Part shown: piece by piece, positions 7,931-15,828 of the stretch | Numbering within the stretch: position 1 is the first letter of the stretch | Layout of the letters: every line of letters begins with the position of its first letter | NCBI GenBank assembly: GCA_045106175.1 | Contig: JBGCEF010000028.1 | Coordinates: 1-24,983, forward strand | Direction: 5' to 3' | Source of the DNA: TMED27 sp045106175 | Lineage (GTDB): Bacteria; Pseudomonadota; Alphaproteobacteria; Micavibrionales; Micavibrionaceae | Length of the DNA stretch: 24,983 nt | Program-made: the position numbers and the translations under genes | The notes under the pieces: model-generated | What the model was told of the DNA's origin: nothing | The model's input: only the letters and a program-made list of their open reading frames with translations | Database searches by the model: none

Positions 7931-9226
7931 TTATACTGCTTTTTTAACGCCGCGTTTCTTTGATTGGCTGTAGTCAAGTTGCGGAATTGGTCTTGCGAGT
8001 GTTGATGTCATATATTCAGTAATCATTTGGACCGCGCCTTCCATCTTCGGTGTTGGGATAGGGCGGTTTGTTAGCTTTTCAGCCTTGAAGTGTGACATGG
8101 CGCCAAGGGCTTCCATGTGATAGCTGTGGCGGCCAAGGTTATTCATCGGATACCAGAGCGTGCGGTCATGCGCACGAAGCCATACAAATTGCGCAGGAGC
8201 CAAAACGCCACCTTCTTCTCGGGCGTAGGCTAAACCTCTTAAAAGGGCTGTTGTTAAAAATGCGTGTTTGTTACATGCGGCAATCGTGCCACTTGATAGA
8301 TCTTTGTTTTTTAAAATTTTTCGTGCTTCAGAGACTAGGGATTTATCCTTGCTTAGCTTTAAGCCGTCTTTAGCGTTCCAGCACAAGGCGATACGTGAGA
8401 GCATATCATCGGCTTGATCACGTTTGCGGCTTGCTTTCAGGGAGAATGCGGCGAGCAGGACTTGTTCGTGAGGTTTTAGGGCTTTTACGCCTTTCCAGCG
8501 ACCTTTGAGTTGTTTTTTAAAGTATTTTGCGGCGGCTTCTTCTTCAATTTTCCCATCCGGAATTGGGATTTGATTGAATGCAATCCATTCTTCTGGGCCT
8601 AAGGCTTCGGCAAAGTCGGGTAATTCAACCGGCACGGGAGAGCCAGGAGGGCGCGGTGGTTGTGTTGATGGATTGAAATCGGCAAAGGGCGCAATGACGG
8701 GAAAGTTTTTTGCTTGTCTAGCAATAAGGCCATCTAAACCTAAGCGCGAGCGATATTGTGTTTGAGGGCCAGAAAACAAGCACCAGAGACCGCCTAAACC
8801 AGCTAGTAGCATGAAAATATATTTCATTAATCCCATTGTCATAGCGTTAAACAATGAAAGATGGTCGAAGGTGAGGGCATTTTTATTATAGTTTTTCATG
8901 CCGTAATAAAGGCTGGAATTTGGATTTCCGTTTCTTCCGACTTCTTGTGTGACCAGGTTTGAATTGCCATTTAGGACATCAAAGAATGAATAGGTTTGTC
9001 CGCGGAAAATAAAGGTTCCGTCACTGATTCCTATCATTTGACCAGCTAAAATAAACCATTGGAGAAACCATGCTTGACTAAAACGGATCCAACGAATGAG
9101 ATTACGAACTTCTTCTGATTTAAAATACCAAAATAGATAGACAATTACGGCAAACACAGCGAGCAAGATGGCCCAGCCAATCGCATTTTCATGTAATGTG
9201 TTTTCAGCCTGCTGTCCGCCTGCCAT
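7931..9226 (-). CDS. DotM/IcmP (TrbA)-like type IVB coupling-complex protein
   Basis: This 431-residue inner-membrane protein partners DotL in the type IV coupling complex. Transmembrane segments are at about 16-35 and 125-151. The cytoplasmic part carries family features: GLIARQAKNFPVIAPFADFNP near 165-185, a PPRPPG stretch, EALGPEEW, and the C-terminal LRAHDRTLWYPMNNLGRH near 360-378. In Legionella this domain recognises acidic (Glu-rich) substrates. The start is MAGGQQ at 9226 because a GAGG Shine-Dalgarno lies eight bases upstream; the frame is open to 9316 without support. It is the first gene of the cluster dotM-like, unknown membrane protein, dotL-like, pilin-like. The family call rests on the conserved C-terminal block and the neighbourhood. 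Confidence 0.87.
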   Translation of the reverse strand: MAGGQQAENTLHENAIGWAILLAVFAVIVYLFWYFKSEEVRNLIRWIRFSQAWFLQWFILAGQMIGISDGTFIFRGQTYSFFDVLNGNSNLVTQEVGRNGNPNSSLYYGMKNYNKNALTFDHLSLFNAMTMGLMKYIFMLLAGLGGLWCLFSGPQTQYRSRLGLDGLIARQAKNFPVIAPFADFNPSTQPPRPPGSPVPVELPDFAEALGPEEWIAFNQIPIPDGKIEEEAAAKYFKKQLKGRWKGVKALKPHEQVLLAAFSLKASRKRDQADDMLSRIALCWNAKDGLKLSKDKSLVSEARKILKNKDLSSGTIAACNKHAFLTTALLRGLAYAREEGGVLAPAQFVWLRAHDRTLWYPMNNLGRHSYHMEALGAMSHFKAEKLTNRPIPTPKMEGAVQMITEYMTSTLARPIPQLDYSQSKKRGVKKAV

Positions 9227-9451
9227 TTGTTGCGCCTCTATGCTTTTTGATTTTGAATCATTACTACCTCTATTAAAATAACAGAAATTGCGGTTAAAAC
9301 CAATAAAAGTGCCCAAAAAGCCTTAAAATTTGGATAGTTTTACAGATTGTCCAAAAAAATTTTGATTTGGGCTGTTCAAGCGATTTTTTTTTTGTTAAAA
9401 AACGCAATCCTTTTCAAATCACTAGGAAAAAGGGTATGAGAATTTTAGTGC

Positions 9452-9527
<76 letters not shown>

Positions 9528-9551
9528 TTTCTCATTTATGTGCACTCTTGC

Positions 9552-9626
9552 TGGGGTGTCGCCAAGTGGTAAGGCACCGCTTTTTGGTAGCGGTATGCGC
9601 AGGTTCGAATCCTGCCACCCCAGCCA
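9552..9626 (+). tRNA. tRNA-Gln (TTG)
   Basis: The acceptor TGGGGTG pairs with CACCCCA, and CCA is encoded at 9624-9626. The anticodon stem CCGCT/AGCGG encloses TTTTGGT, giving anticodon TTG. The T arm is CAGG-TTCGAAT-CCTG. It lies 24 bases after tRNA-Thr and is probably co-transcribed; a T-rich run follows directly and could end the transcript. Confidence 0.96.
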
Positions 9627-9785
9627 TTTTTTCTTTCTTTCGACGCATTCAGAGAATTTTAGCGCCGAAGGCCTGCTGTGTGCGGGATTTGCTGCGATGC
9701 GCTTTTTAGACACGCGCAGAGAAACCCATTTTCATCTCAAATATAGCCCGTTTTCTCTACGGTTCTTTTGGCTGCGTGCTGGACG

Positions 9786-9932
9786 TTAGAATTCCCTGTA
9801 ATTTACAGGAAAAATATCTGACCAGAATTTTTTCTCATCCTGAAGCCAAGCCCTTAAAGCTTCTGGGGTGGTCGCATTTTGGATATATAAACTATCACCA
9901 TCAGCCAGACTTAAATTTATATCTTTTTTCAT
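9786..9932 (-). CDS. Small hypothetical protein, 48 residues
   Basis: A 48-codon minus-strand frame starts at ATG 9932 with TAGGA as Shine-Dalgarno six bases upstream. It begins MKKDINLSLADGDSLYIQ, continues with TPEALRAWLQDEKKFW, and ends FPVNYREF. Composition is protein-like, with an amphipathic helix in the middle. It has no recognisable domain. It is divergent from the serine recombinase and may belong to the same inserted element. Its last codons contain a 7-bp inverted repeat (CCTGTAA/TTACAGG, 9795-9809). Confidence 0.55.
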   Translation of the reverse strand: MKKDINLSLADGDSLYIQNATTPEALRAWLQDEKKFWSDIFPVNYREF

Positions 9933-10030
9933 CGAGTATCCTAAAAGTAAGATAGCGCCCCAAAAAAAGTTATGGGAAATTTATTTTTGTTACTATCATT
10001 AATATCTTCACAATTTAGAAAGATATTACG

Positions 10031-11497
10031 ATGAAAGCAATTATCTTAGCGAGAATCTCAACGAAAGAACAACAAGATGGTCATTCACTTGAGGCTCAGG
10101 TAAATAATTTGACGCAATACGCCGAACGAAACAGCTTCACAATCATAAGGCAATTCACATTGGTTGAGTCTTCAACAAAAAGACAAAGGCCAGAATTTGA
10201 TCAGATGATTACCTTCATCAAAGAGCACGAACAAAAAATAGCTCTTATCGTTGATACCGTTGACCGTTTGCAACGCAGCTTTCGTGAAACCCCTATTCTC
10301 AATGATCTCATGGAAGATGGTATTCTAGAGTTACACTTCGTTAAAGAGGGCAATATTCTCTCTAATATGGCTAATAGTGCGCAGAAGCTAATGTGGAATA
10401 TGGGTGTCATGATGGCTCAGTCTTATACAGACCAGCTATCTGACAACGTAAAGAGAAGCATTAACTTTAAAATCCGTAATGGTGAATGGTGTGGGCAAGC
10501 ACCTCTGGGTTATATCAACTCAATAGATAGCAGATCATCAAAGGCTACCATTACACCTGACCCAGCTAGTTATGAGATGATACGAGGTATCTTCATTGAT
10601 TATGCATCTGGCACATACTCATTGGCTGAGTTAGCAAGAAAATATCATCATCAAGGTTTGAGGTCTAAGGCTGGTAATGAGATAAGAACGCAACAGCTTC
10701 ACAAACTTATTCAGAACCCCTTCTATTGGGGTGTGATGGTTATTAAAGGCAAGCAACACTCTCATCATTATCAGCCACTTATAACCAAGACATTATTTGA
10801 TACATGCCAGCTTGTTCTCAATAGCCGTGGTAGAACTCAAGCTGTAAAAGACACTAAGCAGCCATACCTCTACAGGGGCATTGTTAAATGTGCTGTCTCT
10901 GATAGGCAAGTTACGTGCGACCTTAAGAAAAAGAAGTACGTCTATTTAATATGCCGTGACCCCGATGATGAAAATAAGAAGTTATGGGTTAAGCAAAAAG
11001 ATGTTGATGTTCAAATTGAAAAAAAACTGACATCACTAAGATTATCGAAGTCATTTATAAATGAGGTGTTTGATTATATTTCAGCGTCAAATGATACTGA
11101 ACAGCGAATAGTTCAAGAATTAACAATTGAACAAAATAACATCGACAACCAAGTCGATAGACTCACAAACCTATTAATAGACCGCACCATCACCAAAGAT
11201 GTGTATGACCGTAAAATAGAATATCTACACGCCAAACGTCTCGAAACTGATTCACTGCTATCAGAATATAAGAACTGTGATGAAGAGTATGAAATTGCCT
11301 TGAACGCATTGATGCGCATAGCACACAGCAGTTTATCACTATTTAAAAGTTCGAAAATGGTGATTCAGAGAGGGTTGCTGTTATTGGTGTTTTCGAACTT
11401 ACAGTTAGAAGGCTGTAAGCTACGGTCAGCATGGCGTGAGCCGTTTAACAGTATGCGAAGAATGGGGGATAATCTCGCCGTACGGACTTCTAATTAA
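10031..11497 (+). CDS. Large serine recombinase
   Basis: The 488-residue protein cuts and rejoins DNA at specific sites through a serine nucleophile. The N-terminal resolvase-type catalytic domain (1-150) starts MKAIILARISTKEQ, with Ser10 as nucleophile; the VDRLQRSF segment near 77-84 is the conserved catalytic arginine region. A recombinase domain follows (about 160-265: GQAPLGY, IRGIFIDYASG, LIQNPFYWGV). The zinc-ribbon part is weak: only scattered cysteines (KCAVS, VTCDL, LICRD) instead of clear CxxC pairs. Residues 345-430 are a predicted coiled coil. It sits downstream of two tRNA genes and upstream of a tRNA-like fragment, as expected for an integrase of a genomic island or phage, although almost no cargo is present. 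Confidence 0.9.
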   Translation: MKAIILARISTKEQQDGHSLEAQVNNLTQYAERNSFTIIRQFTLVESSTKRQRPEFDQMITFIKEHEQKIALIVDTVDRLQRSFRETPILNDLMEDGILELHFVKEGNILSNMANSAQKLMWNMGVMMAQSYTDQLSDNVKRSINFKIRNGEWCGQAPLGYINSIDSRSSKATITPDPASYEMIRGIFIDYASGTYSLAELARKYHHQGLRSKAGNEIRTQQLHKLIQNPFYWGVMVIKGKQHSHHYQPLITKTLFDTCQLVLNSRGRTQAVKDTKQPYLYRGIVKCAVSDRQVTCDLKKKKYVYLICRDPDDENKKLWVKQKDVDVQIEKKLTSLRLSKSFINEVFDYISASNDTEQRIVQELTIEQNNIDNQVDRLTNLLIDRTITKDVYDRKIEYLHAKRLETDSLLSEYKNCDEEYEIALNALMRIAHSSLSLFKSSKMVIQRGLLLLVFSNLQLEGCKLRSAWREPFNSMRRMGDNLAVRTSN

Positions 11498-11823
11498 ATC
11501 ACTAGTTCATTGATACTGAAGTAACTTTTACCATGCTGCTTTTGTTGATGCCCCCATATGTGCCCCCGGAATTTTTGAGGAAATCGGACTTCAAATTCGT
11601 GTTGCCTTAATTAAAAAATCGTTAGTTAAAATACTACCCAGGCAACGTGGATTTGAACCTACGACCTTCAGGTTATTAGAATTGTCCAGACTAATAGCGA
11701 CAACAAAAAACAACTGGCTATAACAATTAAATCAATGGCTTGGCAAGAATGAATTGTTGTCACATATGGCACAGTATTGCTGTTTTTTGATGCTAGCTTT
11801 GCTCGGAGTGTGCCATAGAAAAA
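11498..11823. other. 326-base gap after the recombinase
   Basis: I see no supported protein gene here; the short open frames lack starts, Shine-Dalgarno sequences and protein-like composition. The only recognisable content is the tRNA-like fragment at 11649-11676. The gap could contain one attachment half-site of the recombinase. Confidence 0.6.
11649..11676 (-). pseudogene. tRNA-like fragment, resembles 3' half of initiator tRNA-Met
   Basis: Read on the minus strand this is ATAACCTGAAGGTCGTAGG followed by TTCAAATCC. It matches the anticodon-loop end, 3' anticodon stem, variable region and T arm of alphaproteobacterial initiator tRNAs as I remember them. Upstream of the loop the 5' anticodon stem no longer pairs, and downstream the T stem and acceptor are lost, so no cloverleaf forms. 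Such partial copies usually mark an integration site. The match is from memory; no search was possible. Confidence 0.5.
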
Positions 11824-12705
11824 CTAAGGCTTTGTCTCTCCTAATGCACCCCACAAAGATTGTCCAACTACTCCAATATCCTTATCTTTGCGCCGTACCA
11901 GAAAGTGAGGCACCGGTGTTGGCGGGTATCCCTCAACACTTAAACGTACAAGGGATCCATTCTTCAACTCTTTTTGAATAAGATGTTCAGGCATACCGCC
12001 CCAACCCATATTCGACAGTAAAATATTTTTCTTCGTATCAAAATCAGAAACCGTCCAACGTAATCCGCCAGGCAACAAACCTCTGCCCTTTTTAACTGAT
12101 TGAGTGCTACTATCGGCAACTACAATTTGCACATGAGTTTGCATTTCAGCTATTGAGTTTGTCTCTTTGTTGCGCGCGGGTTCAAAATCAGGATGAGCCA
12201 CAGGACACATTATGATAGATGACAGTGGGAAAACCTCAACCTGATCAAGCGGTACATCATCTAAAGTCGTTATAGCTATATCTATTGCTCCATCGAGCAG
12301 TTTCTCTATTGCCCCACCCATATTTTCACTTAATAAGCGAATATGAGTTGCTGGAAATTCTTGCGTTAGATCGGCTATTAATTTTAGCAACGGCTTCAAC
12401 GGATAAGTCGCAGTCACCGCCAAAGATATCTCAGCTTCTTGCTGCGCATGTAAGTTTTTTACAACCGTATTTAAATCTTGAACGTTGCGTAAAATGCGTA
12501 CCGTATGGCGATAAAAAACTTCACCAGCAGGTGTGAGCTTAGGACGGTATTCCTCGCGTGATAGCAGATCAATATCCAGCTCAAATTCAAGCTTCTTAAG
12601 CATATGGCTTAGTGCCGACTGAGACTTATTTAAATACTCGGCAGCCCCACGAAATGTCCCCTGCTTAACGATGGCGTCCAAAGCAACTAACTGATCCAAC
12701 TTCAT
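11824..12705 (-). CDS. LysR-family transcriptional regulator
   Basis: This 293-residue regulator has the LysR helix-turn-helix at 1-60 (MKLDQLVALDAIVKQGTFRG, then SQSALSHMLKKLE) and the substrate-binding domain from about 90 to 290. The start is ATG 12705, which has a GGAAGG Shine-Dalgarno five bases upstream; the frame opens four codons earlier at a TTG. It is divergent from the hydroquinone reductase/FMN reductase operon across 129 bases, the classic LysR arrangement, so it probably controls that operon and itself. The inducer is unknown; a quinone or electrophile would fit the target genes. Confidence 0.92.
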   Translation of the reverse strand: MKLDQLVALDAIVKQGTFRGAAEYLNKSQSALSHMLKKLEFELDIDLLSREEYRPKLTPAGEVFYRHTVRILRNVQDLNTVVKNLHAQQEAEISLAVTATYPLKPLLKLIADLTQEFPATHIRLLSENMGGAIEKLLDGAIDIAITTLDDVPLDQVEVFPLSSIIMCPVAHPDFEPARNKETNSIAEMQTHVQIVVADSSTQSVKKGRGLLPGGLRWTVSDFDTKKNILLSNMGWGGMPEHLIQKELKNGSLVRLSVEGYPPTPVPHFLVRRKDKDIGVVGQSLWGALGETKP

Positions 12706-12733
12706 GATACCTTCCAAAATAATGATTAGTTTT

Positions 12734-12777
12734 TTAGATCATTTATATGAATGAACAATATTATTATTAGATCATTT
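12734..12777. promoter_or_regulatory. Probable LysR operator with two direct repeats
   Basis: TTAGATCATTT occurs at 12734-12744 and again at 12767-12777, exactly 33 bases apart (about three helical turns). An overlapping inverted repeat TCATT-6-AATGA is at 12739-12754. All lie in the AT-rich divergent intergenic region, where a LysR regulator would bind. The repeats are seen directly; the regulator assignment is inference from position. Confidence 0.55.
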
Positions 12778-12834
12778 TTATTGCTACCTTACAAGAAGAT
12801 ACATAAATAACCATTATTTTTGAAAGGACAGACA

Positions 12835-13782
12835 ATGGGTAAATTAGTTGATGGAAAATGGCTGGAGACCAGCATTATTACAAGCGACACATCAGGGCGA
12901 TTTGACCGCCCGCCACGTACATTTCGTGAGGTTATCAGTGCGGATCACCCTGAATTTAAACCGGAGAGTGGACGTTATCATCTTTATGTCGGTTATGCCT
13001 GCCCATGGGCAACGCGCACCTTGATCTATCGCAGTCTAAAAGGGCTTGAAGATCATATCAGTTTTAGTGTTGTACATCCCGATATGCTGGATAAAGGCTG
13101 GAGCTTTGATACAGATTTCCCAGGTGCAACGGGAGACGATCTACACGACCTTACCTATCTGCATGAGCTTTATCAAAAAGCACAAAGCGATATTACCACT
13201 AGTGTCACTGTCCCTGTTCTGTGGGATAAGAAAACGGAGCAGATCGTCAATAATGAATCCTCTGAAATCATCCGCATGTTTAATACAGGGTTTAATAACC
13301 TGACTGGAAATACAGACGATTATTATCCTGAGGAACTGCGCGGTGAAATTGATAAATGGAACGACGAGATTTATCAGCACGTCAATAATGGCGTTTACCG
13401 CAGCGGTTTTGCCAAAACACAAGAAGCCTATGATGAAGCAGTGACAGGTTTATTTGATACACTCGATAAGCTCGATGCTCACCTAGAAGGCAAAGACTAT
13501 TTGGTTGGCGGTAAATTGACCGAAGCTGATTTGCGCCTCATCCCAACATTGTTGCGTTTTGATCTTGTCTATTATGTACATTTCAAAACAAACATCCGCC
13601 GGATCATGGAATACCCTAATTTATCGCGTTACACATCAAATTTATATGCAATCCACGCCATCGCGAAGAGCCATAATTTTGAGCATATCAAACGCCATTA
13701 TTATTACTCACATGAGGACATTAACCCGCATCGAATTGTGCCCAAAGGTCCTGCGGAATTTATAAAGAAGGAGGAAATATAA
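12835..13782 (+). CDS. Glutathionyl-hydroquinone reductase (ECM4/YqjG type)
   Basis: The 315-residue protein belongs to the xi-class glutathione transferases that reduce glutathionyl-hydroquinones to hydroquinones with glutathione. The diagnostic N-terminal thioredoxin-fold motif YACPWATR puts the catalytic cysteine at 56. TVPVLWDKKT and IVNNESSEIIRMFN follow as the glutathione-binding part, and the C-terminal helical domain includes LVGGKLTEADLRLIPTLLRF. The start at 12835 has AAAGGA seven bases upstream; a TTG at 12820 is in frame but unsupported. Its stop overlaps the next gene's start (TAATG), so the pair is co-translated. Confidence 0.94.
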   Translation: MGKLVDGKWLETSIITSDTSGRFDRPPRTFREVISADHPEFKPESGRYHLYVGYACPWATRTLIYRSLKGLEDHISFSVVHPDMLDKGWSFDTDFPGATGDDLHDLTYLHELYQKAQSDITTSVTVPVLWDKKTEQIVNNESSEIIRMFNTGFNNLTGNTDDYYPEELRGEIDKWNDEIYQHVNNGVYRSGFAKTQEAYDEAVTGLFDTLDKLDAHLEGKDYLVGGKLTEADLRLIPTLLRFDLVYYVHFKTNIRRIMEYPNLSRYTSNLYAIHAIAKSHNFEHIKRHYYYSHEDINPHRIVPKGPAEFIKKEEI

Positions 13783-14327
13783 TGAAAATATTAGCAATAG
13801 CAGCCACAAACCATAAAAATTCAATCAACAAACAATTATTAGAGTATACCGCGACAATGGCTCAAGAGCATTTCAAAGGAGAGGTTGAAATAGAAGTTCT
13901 TGATCTTACGGATTACGAAATTCCTTTTTACAGGCAAGACCGCGAAGAAGCCGATGGTGTCCCTGAAAAAGCGCAAGCACTTTATTCAAAAATAGGGTTT
14001 GCTGATACTGTCTTCATATCTTTCGCAGAACATAATGGCGGCTACACTGCCGTGTACAAAAATATTTTTGATTGGATGTCACGCATTAACATAAAAGTAT
14101 ATCAGGACAAGCCGGCATTATTTCTATCTACATCACCAGGCGCGTCAGGAGCAGCCAGCGTCCTTAAATCAGCTGAAACATCAGCTCCATTTTGGGGTGC
14201 AGATTTGAAAGGCACATTTTCCGTCCCAAGCTTTTATGATAATTTTAATTTTGATAGCGGCACGTTAACAAATACAGAACTAAAAAACGGGTTGCTAGAT
14301 ACTCTCAAAAATTTCAAAAGAGCCTGA
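13782..14327 (+). CDS. NADPH-dependent FMN reductase / flavodoxin-like oxidoreductase
   Basis: The 181-residue protein has the flavodoxin-like fold of NAD(P)H:FMN/quinone reductases. It begins MKILAIAATNHKNSINKQLL with the phosphate-binding loop, and AEHNGGYTAVYKNIFDWMS (82-100) is the flavin-binding signature. It probably reduces FMN or quinones. A strong GGAGG lies before its ATG, which overlaps the upstream stop by one base. It works naturally with the glutathionyl-hydroquinone reductase in clearing quinones. It ends 20 bases before the left end of the IS3 element. The exact substrate is unknown. Confidence 0.9.
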   Translation: MKILAIAATNHKNSINKQLLEYTATMAQEHFKGEVEIEVLDLTDYEIPFYRQDREEADGVPEKAQALYSKIGFADTVFISFAEHNGGYTAVYKNIFDWMSRINIKVYQDKPALFLSTSPGASGAASVLKSAETSAPFWGADLKGTFSVPSFYDNFNFDSGTLTNTELKNGLLDTLKNFKRA

Positions 14328-14385
14328 CCTTAGTAAAAACATAGTTGTGACCTGCCCCGCATAGTGGTACCAGTTCCAGAGTTAG

Positions 14386-15255
14386 TCACTGGTTTGGTTT
14401 CAATGCGTTAGCCATGTGATATGGCCGTTGCGTAGCATAAGCCATATCACATGGTTTTGGCAAGATTGTTTGCGGTGCTGGAGGTTTGTATCCAAGTGAG
14501 CTATGTGGCCTTTTCGTGTTGTAATGCACACGCCAACGCTCAATTAACACCTGTGCTTCATGCAGCGTATCGAATAATTCCCGATCCAATAATTCATCCC
14601 GTAGCTTGCCGTTGAAGCTTTCATTATAACCGTTCTCCCAAGGGCTGCCGGGTTCGATATACGTTGGTTTTACTTCCATTTTCTCAAGCCAATCTCGCAC
14701 AGCAATGGCTGTAAATTCAGCGCCATTATCCGAGCGGATATGATCGGGCATACCGTGATCAATGAACAGGTTTTCCAATGTTTCCAGCACATCGCCGCTC
14801 TTGAGTTTACGTTTTGTTGTGATCGCGAGGCATTCCTTGGAATACTCATCAATCACCGTTAACATCCTGAATGCCCGCCCGTCCTTCGTGCGATCATGCA
14901 CAAAATCATATGCCCAGACATGGTTTTTCCATGACGGGCGCAGGCGAATGCATGATCCATCATTCAACCACAAACGGCCCTTCTTTGGTTGTTTCATTGG
15001 AACTTTAAGCCCTTCACGCCGCCAGATACGCTCTACGCGCTTGTGATTAACATGCCAGCCTTCGGCTTGAAGAAATGCTGTGATCCGGCGATAACCGTAG
15101 CTGCCATATTCGCACGCAAGCCTTATAATGGCCTTGGTGAGCGCATCTTCATCATCACGCTTGATTGGTTCTCTACGCTGTGTTGAGCGTGGCTGTTTAA
15201 TCACGGAACAAGCGCGGCGCTCTGATACGCCGAGCTTTTGAGTAACATGATCCAC
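14386..15255 (-). CDS. IS3-family transposase OrfB (DDE integrase domain)
   Basis: The 289-residue frame carries an N-terminal HTH_21-type region (KAIIRLACEYGSYGYRRIT) and the rve catalytic domain. The DDE residues lie in VWAYDFVHD, SDNGAEF and NGYNESFNGKLRDE. It starts at a GTG at 15255, but the frame is open further upstream into orfA. The active transposase is therefore most likely the OrfAB fusion made by -1 frameshifting. No damage is visible, so the element may be active. Confidence 0.93.
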   Translation of the reverse strand: MDHVTQKLGVSERRACSVIKQPRSTQRREPIKRDDEDALTKAIIRLACEYGSYGYRRITAFLQAEGWHVNHKRVERIWRREGLKVPMKQPKKGRLWLNDGSCIRLRPSWKNHVWAYDFVHDRTKDGRAFRMLTVIDEYSKECLAITTKRKLKSGDVLETLENLFIDHGMPDHIRSDNGAEFTAIAVRDWLEKMEVKPTYIEPGSPWENGYNESFNGKLRDELLDRELFDTLHEAQVLIERWRVHYNTKRPHSSLGYKPPAPQTILPKPCDMAYATQRPYHMANALKPNQ

Positions 15256-15278
15256 GCACTCACGGCGGGCAGAAGGGC

Positions 15279-15560
15279 TTAAAACTTTCCCGAAAGAGCC
15301 TCCTCCAAGATCAGTTTATCCAGTGTCAGATCAGATACCGCTTTGCGAAGACGCAGGTTCTCCTTCTCCATATCCTTAAAACGCTTGGCTTGATCTATAT
15401 TGATCCCACCATACTCTTTGCGCCAACGATAATAGGTCTGCTCAGAAATACTGCACGCTCGAACAGCCTGTTCCACTGTCTGACCGCGCGATGTGTAAAT
15501 CTCCACCTCTCGCAATATCTTGATAATTTGTTCGGCTGTGTATCTTTTGCCTCGGCTCAT
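15279..15560 (-). CDS. IS3-family transposase OrfA (helix-turn-helix)
   Basis: The 93-residue protein has the IS3/IS911 HTH_Tnp_1 layout: MSRGKRYTAEQIIKILREVE, then SISEQTYYRWRKEYGG as recognition helix, and a leucine-rich C-terminus (ENLRLRKAVSDLTLDKLIL) for multimerisation. The start at 15560 has AAAGGAG seven bases upstream; the frame extends to 15596 without a better site. It ends in TAA six bases past a slippery heptamer that leads into the orfB frame. Confidence 0.93.
   Translation of the reverse strand: MSRGKRYTAEQIIKILREVEIYTSRGQTVEQAVRACSISEQTYYRWRKEYGGINIDQAKRFKDMEKENLRLRKAVSDLTLDKLILEEALSGKF
15285..15291 (-). promoter_or_regulatory. -1 ribosomal frameshift heptamer G GGA AAG
   Basis: On the minus strand the zero-frame codons read TCG GGA AAG TTT TAA, so GGGAAAG is an X XXY YYZ heptamer six bases ahead of the orfA stop. 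Slipping back by one base enters the open orfB frame (AAA GTT TTA AGC). IS3 elements commonly make OrfAB in this way. The motif is seen directly; its use is inferred from the family. Confidence 0.75.
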
Positions 15561-15638
15561 AATTTGTCTCCTTTCATAAAGACTTTTATAAACCAATTCC
15601 CAACTTAAAAAATGGACCGACTTTCGGGGGCAAGGTCA

Positions 15639-15757
15639 GGGCTTTTTCAAACGCAGTTAAACTTTATGACAGAAACGATAAACGTTTTAGTCTGGGTATC
15701 TTAAAAAGAATAGGAGATGTTCCAGTTAACAGTTTAAGGTACATCCCCATAAATTAA
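15639..15757 (+). pseudogene. Orphan C-terminal reading frame cut by the IS3 element
   Basis: Directly right of the IS an open frame of about 38 codons with no start reads AFSNAVKLYDRNDKRFSLG and ends SLRYIPIN before a TAA. Composition is protein-like. Its missing 5' part is not left of the IS, where the FMN reductase ends normally. It is probably the tail of a gene lost in an IS-mediated deletion, but a chance open frame cannot be excluded at this length. Confidence 0.4.
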
Positions 15758-15828
15758 TTCTATTTCATATTTGTATGTATGATAGAATTCTGCATATTAC
15801 TTAATGAAATTTTAGTTTAGGAATTGTT

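Larger units (their letters stand above)
14348..15638 (-). mobile_element. IS3-family insertion sequence, about 1291 bp
   Basis: The left end TGACCTGCCCCGCATAGT and, read inward from the right, TGACCTTGCCCCCGAAAGT form imperfect inverted repeats of about 25 bases starting with TGA, as in many IS3-family elements. Inside are orfA and orfB on the minus strand. The bases next to the ends (GTTG left, GGGC right) do not match, so no target duplication is visible. That suggests rearrangement after insertion. A nearly identical left terminus recurs at 24815. Confidence 0.88.

Noticed and set aside
9795..9809. CCTGTAA/TTACAGG inverted repeat as a recombinase attachment site
   Set aside because: No matching sequence was found on the other side of the recombinase, and it lies within the small gene's codons.
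11754..11981. 75-codon plus-strand open frame across the recombinase/LysR gap
   Set aside because: It overlaps the LysR gene antisense, has no Shine-Dalgarno and no protein-like features.
14326..14332. Extra TGACCTT at the end of the FMN reductase gene, resembling the IS right end
   Set aside because: The sequence after it does not follow the IS terminus, whereas 14348 does; probably chance.
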